A DNA stretch of 64,000 nucleotides from Opitutaceae bacterium (GCA_027490995.1 JAIXWY010000011.1:434001-498000), one strand, 5' to 3'. Shown: positions 15,466-24,492, counted from the stretch's first letter. The notes: generated from the sequence alone by a model not told the origin. Program-made: numbers and translations.

Positions 15466-16998
15466 TCACTTGAACTGGATCGAGAAAAGGTCGGCGTCGC
15501 GCATCACGAAGCGGAACCGGACCGGCTTGCCGGCGAGGCGCGAGAAGGGCGAACGATCGGTCCGGCCCTGCGGGTGCTTCCACGGCACGACCTGTGCGAT
15601 CTTGTCGCCGTAGAGCACCGGCGAATCCTCAAGCAGGAAGCCCGGCAGCGGATGACCGGCCTCGTCGAGGATCTCGATCCGGATGCTGCCCATCGCAGAG
15701 GTCGAGTAGTTCAGGACCAGCGTCTTGCCCGTGAAGACGATCGGCTTGGTCACGAGTTCGCCGCCGGGATACCCAGCGCGCACCGACACGAAGCCATCCG
15801 GGCGCACCGTGTAGCGCTCGAGGCGGTTGCTCGGAAACGTGTACTCGCGCTCGACGTAGAAGGAAAGCTCCTCCGGACCAGTGGCGAAGAGACCCGACGC
15901 CGGCGTATTCGCGCGGTGACCCCAGTTGCGCTCCTGCAGCCCCGGGCGGATCAGCGCCTCTTCGAAGCGGCGCCAGCGCACGCCGTCGCGACTCGACATG
16001 AACACGACGTCCGACGAACCCGGACTGGTAGATTCCATCTCCGCGAAGTAAGTCTTCCAGGGCATGAACCGCCGCGGCAGTGCGAAGTACAGGTGCGGGG
16101 CGCGCTCGTAGGCCGTCGTCGCATTGGTGTAGAGATTCGCGGCGGGGGCGTCGCCGAAGTCCGCCCAGATTCCCGGCGTCCACGTGACAAAATCCTTCGA
16201 CGTCGCGTACTTGATCGAGCGCACGCCATGTCGGAAGTCCCGATAGATGGCGGTGTACTGGCCGCGGAGCGCGTCCCAGAAGGCGACATTCAGCGAATCG
16301 AAGGCACCGTCTGTGATGATCGGCTTCTCCTGCAGCCGGCGCCAGCGCTTGCCGTCGGCGGACACAAACGCGACGAGCACCGGCTTCTTCTGGTGAAAAT
16401 CGTCGTCATAGCTACTGCTTGCCACGGCCTTGTACCGCTGATCAGCGGGGGCCTTGGGGTTGTCATCACGGAACGCCATGAAGTTGTGCGAACCCCGTTC
16501 CACCCAGATGATGTTATTTTCCTTCGATCCGTTGAATTCATGCAGCCCGAGATTGGGGCGCTCCCAAGTGATGCCGTCTTTGCTCTCCGCATAGCAGGCG
16601 AACTGCGGGTGACCGGGTACCGTGACTTCCTCGGGTCGCACCGTCTCCTTGATGGAATAGGTGGGATCGCTGCTCCCGCGATAGTACATGCGGTACACGT
16701 CGCCATCCTTGAACACGGACGTGTAGCCACTCGTGCCGCCCTCCCACGGCCGGTCGAAGACCATGACCGTCCCGGCCGCACGGGGTTCGTGCAGCCGGAA
16801 CTGCACGCCGTCCATTCGTTCGATGAGGAACTCGTCGACCAACGGTTCCAGCCGCGAGGCAACCTCGACCGGAGCCGCTGGTGCGGCATGGAGCGTCGGA
16901 CCGGCGAGCCACGGCGCGATCGCGGCAACCATAAAAACCGTCACGGGCAACGCGGCACGTACGTGGGGATGTGAGAACAGGGATGGAGTGGATTTCAT
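15466..16998 (-). CDS. Secreted five-bladed-propeller glycosidase-like protein (paralog 4)
   Basis: This 510-residue protein has a signal peptide (VTVFMVAAIAPWLAGPTLHA). It contains VDEFLIERMDGVQF, PWEGGTSGY and YRMYYRG near the N-terminus. Propeller strands YAESKDGITWERP, VSADGKRW, TSKDFVTW and SSRDGVRWRRF follow. The C-terminal module runs from YTVRPDGFVSVRAGYPGGE to DADLFSIQF. It matches paralog 1 almost strand for strand, so these two arose by a more recent duplication than paralogs 2 and 3. Its start overlaps the preceding TAT-exported protein's stop by 4 bp (ATGA). It is an extracytoplasmic glycosidase-like protein of unknown specificity. Confidence 0.75.
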   Translation of the reverse strand: MKSTPSLFSHPHVRAALPVTVFMVAAIAPWLAGPTLHAAPAAPVEVASRLEPLVDEFLIERMDGVQFRLHEPRAAGTVMVFDRPWEGGTSGYTSVFKDGDVYRMYYRGSSDPTYSIKETVRPEEVTVPGHPQFACYAESKDGITWERPNLGLHEFNGSKENNIIWVERGSHNFMAFRDDNPKAPADQRYKAVASSSYDDDFHQKKPVLVAFVSADGKRWRRLQEKPIITDGAFDSLNVAFWDALRGQYTAIYRDFRHGVRSIKYATSKDFVTWTPGIWADFGDAPAANLYTNATTAYERAPHLYFALPRRFMPWKTYFAEMESTSPGSSDVVFMSSRDGVRWRRFEEALIRPGLQERNWGHRANTPASGLFATGPEELSFYVEREYTFPSNRLERYTVRPDGFVSVRAGYPGGELVTKPIVFTGKTLVLNYSTSAMGSIRIEILDEAGHPLPGFLLEDSPVLYGDKIAQVVPWKHPQGRTDRSPFSRLAGKPVRFRFVMRDADLFSIQFK

Positions 16999-18848
16999 GG
17001 GGTAACCGGGTTGGAAAGCGACGGCAGCACGGCCAGCTCGACCATGATGACACGGAGTTCCTCCGTGCCGTCGTTCTGGAGTATCAGTTCGTTCCAGCCA
17101 TCGACGAGGTCGCCGACGGCGAGTTCATAGTTCCGGGCCGTATGTTCCTCGACATGCTCCGAGTACGGGCCCGCAGGAAAGAGCAACGCGCGCGTCTCCT
17201 GTGCGTCGAAGCGCGGCCAGCCGCCGTTCAGCGCGACGCCACACGTCACCGGACCCGCTCCCCGCGCAGTCACCACCTGCACTTGCAGGCGCAAGCCCTG
17301 ATCGAGCGGCTCGGCGCACAACGGCAGACGCAAGGCTTGTCGCAGTCCCGGGCCGATGGAGACCGGCAGTTGCTCCGGCACGTCCCAAATGCGCTTGGCC
17401 TGCTTAGTCGCGGAGTTGAACGCGTAATGCTTGGCCTTGCCCCGCAGCTGACTCAGATCCGTCAACTCGCGCAGCGCCGCATACTCGGCGCGCTGGCCCG
17501 GCACGCGCACTTGGTCGGTGACGAAGAAGTTGAAGGTCGCAACACCCTCGGCGCCCAAGGCCAGCTTGCCGGCGGCATTCCCCCGGAGGAACGGCACGCT
17601 CGCCGAGAGGTAGCGCGTGCCGCGGACCCGCGGTGACGCGGCCGCCTTTTCGGAGCGGTAGGCATTGTCCCCGGCGAGCTGCAGCTCCTGACCGAGGGGC
17701 CGGGCCTTCAGGCTCGGCGCATGCGCCTCTAGCCAGTTCGGTGCATCCTCGATGCCGCCGTAGATCACCACGTCGGGACCAAGTTCGCGCCGCAGCGCGT
17801 CGAGCGGCATTTCCCAGGAGGTCTGCCAGTAGTTGCTGAACGTGATGAAATCCACGAACCCCTGCCGGACCATTTCCCGGACATCGAGACCGACGCTCCG
17901 CAGGTACCCGAGATTCGCGGGCACGCGCAGCCCGAGTGGATAGTCCGGCCGGCGGGCGCGCGCCATGGCCTGAAGTTCCCCCGTCCAATCGGTCAGAGCC
18001 GTTGTCGCCGCCGGCGTGGCGGGCGCCTCGACGCACACCGGATGGCGGAGCCAGTCCAACTCGATGCCCTCGTAGTCGTACCGCTCGATCCCCTCGCGGA
18101 TCATGTCCCGCATGTAGGCACGGACCGAGGCTTGGCCGAAGTTCAGGCCGATCCACGACGGATGCGTCGCGCCCGGAGGCCCGGGAACGCGGCCGGACAG
18201 CCGGTTCGCCGGGTCGCGAAAGACCGGAGCGTTGACCGGGCTTTCGGGCCGCAGCGAGAAGTGCGTGGCGTTCATGCGGTAGCTCAGCCACGGGCTGATC
18301 CCCGCGCCGCGGCAGGCGCGTGCGGCCTCTGCGACCCAGTCAACGCCCGCCTCGTGGAGGTCGAGGTAGAGGTCGAGCATCGCCACGAGATTCTGGGTGA
18401 ACAGCTCGATCTGTGGCGACGTCAGATCGGCTGCGCCGGCGGCGATCGCACGCGCGAACGCGGCGTCCCCGCGCCGGTACCCCTGGAGGATGTGCGGGAG
18501 CGTCGGCGAGGGATACCACGCCACCTGCGTGTTGGGATTGATCAGCAGGGCGTCGACGCCGCTCTCCGCGAGCAGGCGGACATAGCGATGGATCGCCCCC
18601 GCGCGATAAGGGCCGCCCTCCGGTTGCCAGAGCTCCGGGTTGTAGAAGAAGAAGTTGCAGTCGCCGTTGAAGAGATTCCTCCGCCGCGCTGCGGCCGCAC
18701 GACTGGGTGGGCGAGCGGGAGCGCTCGCCGCCGCAGAGCCGGTGGCCGCGAGCGGCGCGGCCGCGGCGGCCACCGCCAGAGCGGTGCCGCGGCGCAAGAA
18801 GCTCCGCCGACTCAGGTCCGAAGCCACGGGAGTCGGTGACGTCTCCAT
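16995..18848 (-). CDS. TAT-exported TIM-barrel glycosidase-like protein (GHL10-like)
   Basis: This 617-residue protein has a twin-arginine signal (SRRSFLRRG followed by an Ala-rich hydrophobic core, cut near residue 42). The barrel contains VDALLINPNTQVAWYPS, GLNFGQASVRAYMRDMIREG, YDYEGIELDWLRHP and GFVDFITFSNYWQ. The ELD segment at the end of a strand resembles glycoside-hydrolase-like family 10 (GHL10) proteins and offers acidic residues for catalysis. A C-terminal beta domain follows after about residue 470 (LPLCAEPLDQGLRLQVQV). Folding before export suggests a cofactor or metal, or fast folding. It is the fifth gene of the leftward operon, 15 bp after the YhcH gene. A true glycosidase activity is likely but unproven. 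Confidence 0.7.
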   Translation of the reverse strand: METSPTPVASDLSRRSFLRRGTALAVAAAAAPLAATGSAAASAPARPPSRAAAARRRNLFNGDCNFFFYNPELWQPEGGPYRAGAIHRYVRLLAESGVDALLINPNTQVAWYPSPTLPHILQGYRRGDAAFARAIAAGAADLTSPQIELFTQNLVAMLDLYLDLHEAGVDWVAEAARACRGAGISPWLSYRMNATHFSLRPESPVNAPVFRDPANRLSGRVPGPPGATHPSWIGLNFGQASVRAYMRDMIREGIERYDYEGIELDWLRHPVCVEAPATPAATTALTDWTGELQAMARARRPDYPLGLRVPANLGYLRSVGLDVREMVRQGFVDFITFSNYWQTSWEMPLDALRRELGPDVVIYGGIEDAPNWLEAHAPSLKARPLGQELQLAGDNAYRSEKAAASPRVRGTRYLSASVPFLRGNAAGKLALGAEGVATFNFFVTDQVRVPGQRAEYAALRELTDLSQLRGKAKHYAFNSATKQAKRIWDVPEQLPVSIGPGLRQALRLPLCAEPLDQGLRLQVQVVTARGAGPVTCGVALNGGWPRFDAQETRALLFPAGPYSEHVEEHTARNYELAVGDLVDGWNELILQNDGTEELRVIMVELAVLPSLSNPVTP

Positions 18849-18863
18849 CGGTGCGCCTCCAGA

Positions 18864-19319
18864 TCAGACCCGGACCTTAACCACGATCTTGCCCACCTCG
18901 GCGGGCGCGTCCCAGGCGCAGGCGGGAATGTGCCCATCCTCCGGGAAGAACACCGTGAACTGGCCCTGGGAGACGTGGAGCGCCACCCCGTGCGGACTCC
19001 GCGCGTAGAGCGCCGCATCCTGCTTCGGGTCGAACGGCATCGTAACGACTGGCAGCAGCGGCAGCGGCGCCCAGTACATCACTTCCCTGCCCTGCAAGAC
19101 GTACTGGATGTCGATGTACTTCCGATGGGACTCGAAGACGCGCTCCTCGACCGGCTTGGTCGTGTAGCGCTGCACGAGCGCAAACACGTCATCACCATCG
19201 ATCTCGTGGCGGCCCAACGCCGCGGTCGGGCTCACCGTCTCGAGAAAGGCGAAGCCTTTGGCAAGACGCGGAGAAAGGGCGGCGTAGGTACGCCATTGAG
19301 CGAGCGTGTCGAGGATCAT
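18864..19319 (-). CDS. YhcH/YjgK/YiaL (DUF386, NanQ-like) family protein
   Basis: This 151-residue single-domain cupin-like protein has the family hallmarks E63-S-H65, YIDIQYVLQGRE (68-79) and FFPEDGHIP (124-132). The His and Glu residues bind a metal in structures of relatives. E. coli YhcH (NanQ) speeds anomer conversion of sialic acid, and YiaL and EbgC sit in other sugar operons. Length is typical and there is no signal peptide. It lies 42 bp downstream of a cyclically permuted mutarotase gene, so two sugar-anomer-handling proteins are adjacent. This supports uptake of a free reducing sugar whose anomers must interconvert. Confidence 0.88.
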   Translation of the reverse strand: MILDTLAQWRTYAALSPRLAKGFAFLETVSPTAALGRHEIDGDDVFALVQRYTTKPVEERVFESHRKYIDIQYVLQGREVMYWAPLPLLPVVTMPFDPKQDAALYARSPHGVALHVSQGQFTVFFPEDGHIPACAWDAPAEVGKIVVKVRV

Positions 19320-19361
19320 GGGAGGAGAAAGGGAGTGTGGCGAGACGACCGCGCTCGCGCC

Positions 19362-20489
19362 TCAGCGAGCGCCCGGAAGGTCGATGGCGAGCACCTGCGG
19401 ACTGCGGGCAGAGGGGCGGAGTTCGCCGCCCACCACGATGGCTCGCCCCTCCCACACCACCGCCGGCGCGCCCACCATCGGCGCAGGTCCGGCATCGGTC
19501 GGCGAATCCCGGTCGGCGAAAGGAGTCATCGGCAGGACCGGCCCGAGCGACCACACATCCCGGGCGAGATCGTAGATCAGAGTCTGCGGAGGAAAGCCCG
19601 GGTGCTCGCGGGGCGCACCCGAGAAGACGGTCGGATAGCCGCCCACGAGGAGGAATTGCTCTCCATTGGAACTAAAGCAGGGCGACGACGCGCCCACGCG
19701 CCCCTCGGGGAGGACGGCGGCACTGCGCCACACTCGATCCACCGTTGAAAAGACGCTCAGCGAGCGCGACGGTAGATAGTTGCCCGCGGCGTCGAATCCC
19801 ATGCCGCTGATCACATAGAGCCGCTCCCGCCGGCCTCCGACCGCCGCCACGAACAGCCCGCCGGACGGCAAGTCGGGCTCGCGCCGCCAGCCGTCGCGGA
19901 TCGCCGCCGCGGGATCACCGGGCAGCGACCATACCTCGGCGCTCGCCGAGCGATCCTCCGGACGAAAGAGCCCACCGACCACGAACAACCGTCCGCCCGC
20001 CATCCCGGCCGATGCGTAAACGATGCCGCGCGGCAACGGAGGCAAGGAGGTCCACTGCAGGCCTGCCTCCACGACACGTCCCACGATTACGTCGGCTAAC
20101 ACGCCCTCGGGACCGATTCCACCGCAGAGGTAAACCCGATCGCCGTCCGCCACCGCCGCAAAGTGTCCCGCGGCCCGCGGCAGGCGAGATTCGCTCCGTT
20201 GCCAAGCGCCCTCGGGCTGCGTCAGCACGTAGATCCGATCGGAGAGGCGTCGCTTTCCTTCGCGCCAGAAAGGTTTGTCCCACTGGGATCCCCCGCCAGC
20301 CCAAAGCTTCCCGTCGAGGACGGCCGCGAACATGCCGGCGAAGCCGGTCTCGTCTGGGAGCGGGGCGAGCGCTGCCACTCCGCCGGGGACACCCGCCGGC
20401 GTAACTGCGGAAGAGTCAGGAGACAGCATGGCAAAGACGAGCGCGCTTGCGCGTAGGATCAAGCGACGACAGGCCCGAAGCGGAGTCAT
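19362..20489 (-). CDS. Kelch-repeat cyclically permuted mutarotase (NanM-like)
   Basis: This protein has 375 residues from the ATG at 20489; a longer frame would run into the preceding gene. A hydrophobic N-terminal segment (ILRASALVFAMLSPDSSA) looks like a signal peptide. Six kelch blades follow with GFAGMFAAVLDGKLWAGGG, DRVYLCGGIG, GGRLFVVGG, EQFLLVGGYP and GRAIVVGGE. The GFAGMF-x-GG-W start matches the cyclically permuted mutarotase family related to NanM, which converts alpha- to beta-sialic acid in the periplasm. Its ATG overlaps the upstream stop (ATGA), so the two are coupled. It probably acts on the sugar released outside the inner membrane; sialic acid itself is not proven. Confidence 0.8.
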   Translation of the reverse strand: MTPLRACRRLILRASALVFAMLSPDSSAVTPAGVPGGVAALAPLPDETGFAGMFAAVLDGKLWAGGGSQWDKPFWREGKRRLSDRIYVLTQPEGAWQRSESRLPRAAGHFAAVADGDRVYLCGGIGPEGVLADVIVGRVVEAGLQWTSLPPLPRGIVYASAGMAGGRLFVVGGLFRPEDRSASAEVWSLPGDPAAAIRDGWRREPDLPSGGLFVAAVGGRRERLYVISGMGFDAAGNYLPSRSLSVFSTVDRVWRSAAVLPEGRVGASSPCFSSNGEQFLLVGGYPTVFSGAPREHPGFPPQTLIYDLARDVWSLGPVLPMTPFADRDSPTDAGPAPMVGAPAVVWEGRAIVVGGELRPSARSPQVLAIDLPGAR

Positions 20490-22048
20490 TTCCACTCCCC
20501 CTCCACGCCATGTGACCGGCCGTACCAGTAGGCCAGCGGATAGAACGCAAGTGAGTCGCCCTGCAGGACGTTGAGCATCCAGCGGAGTTCGGCCGGCGTC
20601 GCATTTTCGGGGTCGACCATCCAGCGAAAGTGGTCGCGATCCAAGCCGGCGAAGCACGCGCCCTGGCGTTGCTTTGCCTCGTCGGCCAACCCGGGCAGGC
20701 GCCGGGCCACGATGGCGCTGCTCAGCGCCTGACGCTCCCGCGTGCCCTGCCAGCAGATCGGAAAGACCGTGTGATGGAAGGCGTAGTTCGTGCGCCAGAG
20801 GGCGCGCGGCGTCGTCGACGGCGGCGCCTTGCGCCAGGAGCCGGACAAGGCATCCACCTCGATGAAATAGTAGCTAAGCAGGTCATCGCGCTGACCCAGT
20901 TGGGAATACCGCCACCACTGCTCGATCCCGCGCCGGTAGCGATCCGCTCCGGCCGGCTCCAAGTCGAGCAAGAGGTCAGCCCCGACCACCAGCTGAACGT
21001 GGAACGAACGATCTTCGGTGCTGATGTAGGAACTGCGTCCGAGCCCCCAATAGGTCTCGCGAGGCGTGGGCATCGCGCCGTACAGCGAATCCAGCCTCCG
21101 GAACTCCGCCAGCGCATCGGCATCGCCGGTGATCGCGTAGGCGAGCCGGTGAATCACCGCCCACGAGAACATGTGCCGCTGGGCCCGGGGATACGACTGC
21201 TCGAAGTCCCACGTCTCGCCAAAGAAATTGATGCGGTAGCCCCGCCGCCAGCGCTCCGATACCTCGCGCAGCATCTGCGCGATACGCGGCCGCAACTCGG
21301 CCGGCGCGTACTTGAAATAGCGATACAGTCCGACGACCGGCCAGAAGTGCTGCTCGGTGCTCGTATGATCCGTCACCTGGCCATAGTACGGCTTGCAGAA
21401 GAAACCGGCCTCGCGCCGTTGTCCCGCCACTGGTTGCTCCACGATGCCCGCCTTCTGCCGCACGCCCGCGGCACCGGTGGGCCGGTTCTCGGTGAGCGCA
21501 TAGTTCGCGTTGATGGCCTCGAACGCCCGGCGAGCCAGATCCAGCGCCGCCGCCTCTCCCGTCGCCTCGTAGCGGTAGCACTGCGAGGACAGGAACAGCC
21601 CCGCCACCATCACGCTGTTCTCGTAGCTCAGCCACGCGTACGCCTCGGGACCGGGAATCGTCGAATCCTGCGGCGTGAAGTCGCCCGCTACGAAGGGACG
21701 CTCCTCCCGCCAGTTCGAATGCGAGTACATCATGCCCGCCGCGTCGTAGTAACGGCGATCCACGAAGGTCTCGATTGCACGGATTCGTCCCTCGAGAGTC
21801 GGGATCTCCTCTAATCCGCGCAGCGTGGGCTCCTGGGGCGCGCCGCTGAGGCAAGAGCCGACCGCACAGACAAGAAACGGCAAGACCGCGCGCACACCGC
21901 GCCCGGAAGCCGATTCGAGCACGGATCGGGTGAGGCGAACACATCGCCCGCCCCACCCCAATGCGCACGCTCCCGTCGCGAGCAAACTGAGAAACGTCTC
22001 GCGACGGGAGGACATGTCATAAGCCCACACTCTGGCGGGCGGATTCAA
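20486..22048 (-). CDS. Exported alpha/alpha-toroid protein of unknown activity
   Basis: It has 520 residues from the ATG at 22048, or 509 from the ATG at 22015. The second start begins MSSRRETFLSLLATGA, a near-twin-arginine signal. A further hydrophobic segment (VLPFLVCAVGSCLSGA, about 75-90) could anchor the protein. The rest has repeated helical pairs (FDLARRAFEAINANYAL-like and LRPRIAQMLREVSERWRRGY) as in alpha/alpha-6 toroids of glycosidases, lyases and sugar epimerases. Aromatic- and acid-rich loops (YSHSNWREERPF, DHTSTEQHFWP, GETWDFEQSYPRAQRH) could form a carbohydrate site. I do not recognise a characterised family. It is second in the leftward operon, right after the TonB receptor. 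Confidence 0.65.
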   Translation of the reverse strand: MNPPARVWAYDMSSRRETFLSLLATGACALGWGGRCVRLTRSVLESASGRGVRAVLPFLVCAVGSCLSGAPQEPTLRGLEEIPTLEGRIRAIETFVDRRYYDAAGMMYSHSNWREERPFVAGDFTPQDSTIPGPEAYAWLSYENSVMVAGLFLSSQCYRYEATGEAAALDLARRAFEAINANYALTENRPTGAAGVRQKAGIVEQPVAGQRREAGFFCKPYYGQVTDHTSTEQHFWPVVGLYRYFKYAPAELRPRIAQMLREVSERWRRGYRINFFGETWDFEQSYPRAQRHMFSWAVIHRLAYAITGDADALAEFRRLDSLYGAMPTPRETYWGLGRSSYISTEDRSFHVQLVVGADLLLDLEPAGADRYRRGIEQWWRYSQLGQRDDLLSYYFIEVDALSGSWRKAPPSTTPRALWRTNYAFHHTVFPICWQGTRERQALSSAIVARRLPGLADEAKQRQGACFAGLDRDHFRWMVDPENATPAELRWMLNVLQGDSLAFYPLAYWYGRSHGVEGEWK

Positions 22049-22056
22049 TCAGTGAT

Positions 22057-24285
22057 TTACCAGGCGTACTTGACCGAGAGACGCGCCACCCGCAGGTCCG
22101 CAGTCTGGACCAAGCCGGTCGCGGCGATTGCGACAATGTAGCGTTCGTCGGTCACGTTGTCGATGTTGAGCTGGGTCTCCCAGTGCTTGTTCCACCGATA
22201 CGTCGCAAACAGATTCATCAAGCGCGGAAAGTCGATGAGGTAATTGCCGTTCCGCTTCGCCGTCTGGTCCATGATGCTGCCGCCGATGGAGAAACCCTTC
22301 AGCGCTCCGCCCGTCCAACTGTACTTGCCCAGGAAGCTGTACTTGCGCGGCACGAAGTCGACGGCCTGCACCGTGGGATCAGCAGCGATCGCCGACTCGC
22401 CGTCGAAATAGGTGGCGATGAGATCGAAGTTACCCTCTCCCGCTCCGAGACGCATGCCCAAGTCATACTCCCAACCCTTGCCCTTGTCCTGCTTGGACTG
22501 GATGATGCCCTGCACGCCGTTGCCAAGATCTCCGAACGTGCGGACATTGGTCAGTTCCATGTCGAAGTTGGCCACCGTCGCGAAGAGGCTGACCTTGTTC
22601 GACACCTCATAGGTGTACTTCAGACCGTACTCCGAAAGCTTGCCGCGCTGGTTGTCGAGCGGAGGTCCGAGTTGATCGTTTGCCGCAAACTTATCCGTGA
22701 AGCCGGTCTGCAGAAAGACGTTCTGGGCATCCGTATAGTAGGCGGAGAGATTCGGGAGGACCTTGACCACCACGCCGTACTTGTGCGTGCGGAACGAGGT
22801 GTCCGGTCGGTTCGTCACCACCTTGGTCACATAGTTCTCGTTCGTGCCACCCGGCGAGAACCAGCGCAGGCCGCCCACCAAGATCAAGCGCTCCTGGAGG
22901 AAGGATAGATTCTCTTGGAAGTAATACGAGAACGTGGTCGATTGTGAACCGGTGTCCTGCAGATTAGCCAACCCCGCGCCCGGACGCGGCACGGAAAAGT
23001 AGGCATCGTCATTTGGGAAGCTGGAACTGCGCGTGTCCAGCGCAGGCATCGTGTTGACCGACTGGCCGGAACGATTGAAGTTGTATGCGCCGTCCACACC
23101 GACGGTCGTATCCAGCGCGAAGAAATCTGTCGCGAAACGGTGCAGGTAGTCGATCTGCGCGTTGTGGGTATAGTTGTCGATCGCCAGCGGGATATCTTGG
23201 CGGTCGAGCGTGTAGTTGTCCGCCTTCATCGTGATTCCCCGCACAATGCGGCGGCGGTCGACGAGGTTACTGCCAAAGTAGTACGCGCGAATGTTCCCGT
23301 TCTCGGTGAGCTTCGCGAGCAGCGTCACATCGATGAACGAGTCCTGATTCTTCCAGAAGGCATCACGCTTGCGCCCGGGCGAGAAGCTCTTGCCGGAGTA
23401 CTGATTCAGCTTGGCGTTGGCCAAGGTCTTGAGCGTCGGCGCCGTGCCTGACACGTCGAGGAAGTCCTCCCAATAGAAGTAGCCGTCGTCCTTGAAGTAG
23501 TAGCCGTTGACGAAGAGGCTGATGTTATTGCCGAAATACATGGCGAGACCGCCGCCGATGAACTTCTGGTCTTCTTGGTCCTCAATCTCCTTGTCGCGGT
23601 CTCCCACCTGTCCGCCCACGGTGAAGCGGTAGTTCATGCGGAAGTCCTCTGACTTCACGGCAGGTCCGGTGACGTTCGCGGCCAGACGGAGGGAATTATT
23701 CGAGCCGAGGGTGGTCTGAATGCTGCCTCCCGGCGTGGCGCTGGCGCGGAGCGAAACGAAATTCACACCGCCGCCGAGGAACGAGTTGTTGCCGAGAATC
23801 AACGCGCCAGGGCCCTTCACAACCTCGATACGCTCGACGTCGAACATCGGGTTGCGCTTGAACGACGTCTTGGTCACGCCGTTGCGCAGGGACTGCGCTG
23901 TGCGGAAACCGCGGATGTTGACGTCGTCATTGATCGTCTGGTTGCGCGTCACACCACTCACGCCCACCGCCAAGACTTGGCTCACCTCAACGGCGTTCAA
24001 GTCCTTGATCTGCTGCGCGGTGATGACCGTCACACTTGTCGGCATGCTGGCGAGATCCTTCGCCGTGCGGCTGCCGACGACCGTCTGGCGCGCCTGATAG
24101 CTGTCGGTGACCTCTTCCTTCACGACGAACGGAGAGAGTTCGACGGTGGGCTCAGCGGCCTTGTCGTTCTTCGGGGTAGGCACGGCCTGAGCGAGCGCCA
24201 GCGAAGCGCCTGCGGTGGCCAGAAGACTGGCGCACGCGAATGAAACGAGACCTCGGGTGAGGCTTCGGGTGTCGGTTGGGTTCAT
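22057..24285 (-). CDS. TonB-dependent outer-membrane receptor (first gene of the leftward operon)
   Basis: This protein has 742 residues from the ATG at 24285; an upstream ATG at 24312 would put charged residues ahead of the signal peptide. The signal is LVSFACASLLATAGASLALAQ. TVELSPFVVKEEV is the N-terminal signature seen in Opitutaceae receptors. The plug domain has LASMPTSVTVITAQQIKDLNAVEV and the barrel ends LRVARLSVKYAW with the terminal aromatic residue. No SusD partner gene is nearby, so this is not a SusCD pair. It probably imports the oligosaccharide or sugar acid that the operon processes. A 14-bp palindrome and a TGTATAC site lie 57 and 34 bp upstream. Confidence 0.9.
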   Translation of the reverse strand: MNPTDTRSLTRGLVSFACASLLATAGASLALAQAVPTPKNDKAAEPTVELSPFVVKEEVTDSYQARQTVVGSRTAKDLASMPTSVTVITAQQIKDLNAVEVSQVLAVGVSGVTRNQTINDDVNIRGFRTAQSLRNGVTKTSFKRNPMFDVERIEVVKGPGALILGNNSFLGGGVNFVSLRASATPGGSIQTTLGSNNSLRLAANVTGPAVKSEDFRMNYRFTVGGQVGDRDKEIEDQEDQKFIGGGLAMYFGNNISLFVNGYYFKDDGYFYWEDFLDVSGTAPTLKTLANAKLNQYSGKSFSPGRKRDAFWKNQDSFIDVTLLAKLTENGNIRAYYFGSNLVDRRRIVRGITMKADNYTLDRQDIPLAIDNYTHNAQIDYLHRFATDFFALDTTVGVDGAYNFNRSGQSVNTMPALDTRSSSFPNDDAYFSVPRPGAGLANLQDTGSQSTTFSYYFQENLSFLQERLILVGGLRWFSPGGTNENYVTKVVTNRPDTSFRTHKYGVVVKVLPNLSAYYTDAQNVFLQTGFTDKFAANDQLGPPLDNQRGKLSEYGLKYTYEVSNKVSLFATVANFDMELTNVRTFGDLGNGVQGIIQSKQDKGKGWEYDLGMRLGAGEGNFDLIATYFDGESAIAADPTVQAVDFVPRKYSFLGKYSWTGGALKGFSIGGSIMDQTAKRNGNYLIDFPRLMNLFATYRWNKHWETQLNIDNVTDERYIVAIAATGLVQTADLRVARLSVKYAW

Positions 24286-24318
24286 TGGTTGACGTCGAAG
24301 GGAGTGGCTCAACGACGT

Positions 24319-24324
24319 GTATAC
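24319..24324. promoter_or_regulatory. Candidate operator, copy C (GTATAC core)
   Basis: The core sits in GTGTATACTC, 34 bp upstream of the TonB receptor start at 24285. It is the right-hand counterpart of copy A at 336, which is 38 bp upstream of the left TonB receptor. Confidence 0.5.
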
Positions 24325-24341
24325 TCAGAGATTCAAGCTGC

Positions 24342-24355
24342 CTTGACATGTCAAG
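24342..24355. promoter_or_regulatory. Perfect 14-bp palindrome upstream of TonB receptor
   Basis: CTTGACATGTCAAG reads identically on both strands and includes a TTGACA -35-like hexamer in each direction. It lies 57 bp upstream of the receptor start. No good -10 element is spaced 16-18 bp away on either strand, so an operator role is as likely as a promoter. Confidence 0.4.
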
Positions 24356-24492
24356 AGCAACTCCGCGGGGTGATCCCTGTCTCCCGCGCGCTTCGATCAA
24401 AGGCCTCGGAGCCATGGTTGTTTCCACGACCTCCGGCAAGCGGTTGGCGCCGCCCGGTCGTCGTGCGTTGGTGCGTACCCTCACGACGCTCC

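Noticed and set aside
8779-16998. Possible sialidase Asp boxes in the propeller paralogs.
   Set aside because: The repeats read S-x-D-G-x-x-W and lack the spacer of the true S-x-D-x-G-x-T-W box, so they fit GH32/GH43-type propellers better than sialidases.
24319-24355. A TTGAC plus TATACA pair upstream of both TonB receptors read as a -35/-10 promoter.
   Set aside because: The spacing is about 23 and 25 bp, too long for a sigma-70 promoter, so the TATAC part was treated as an operator core.
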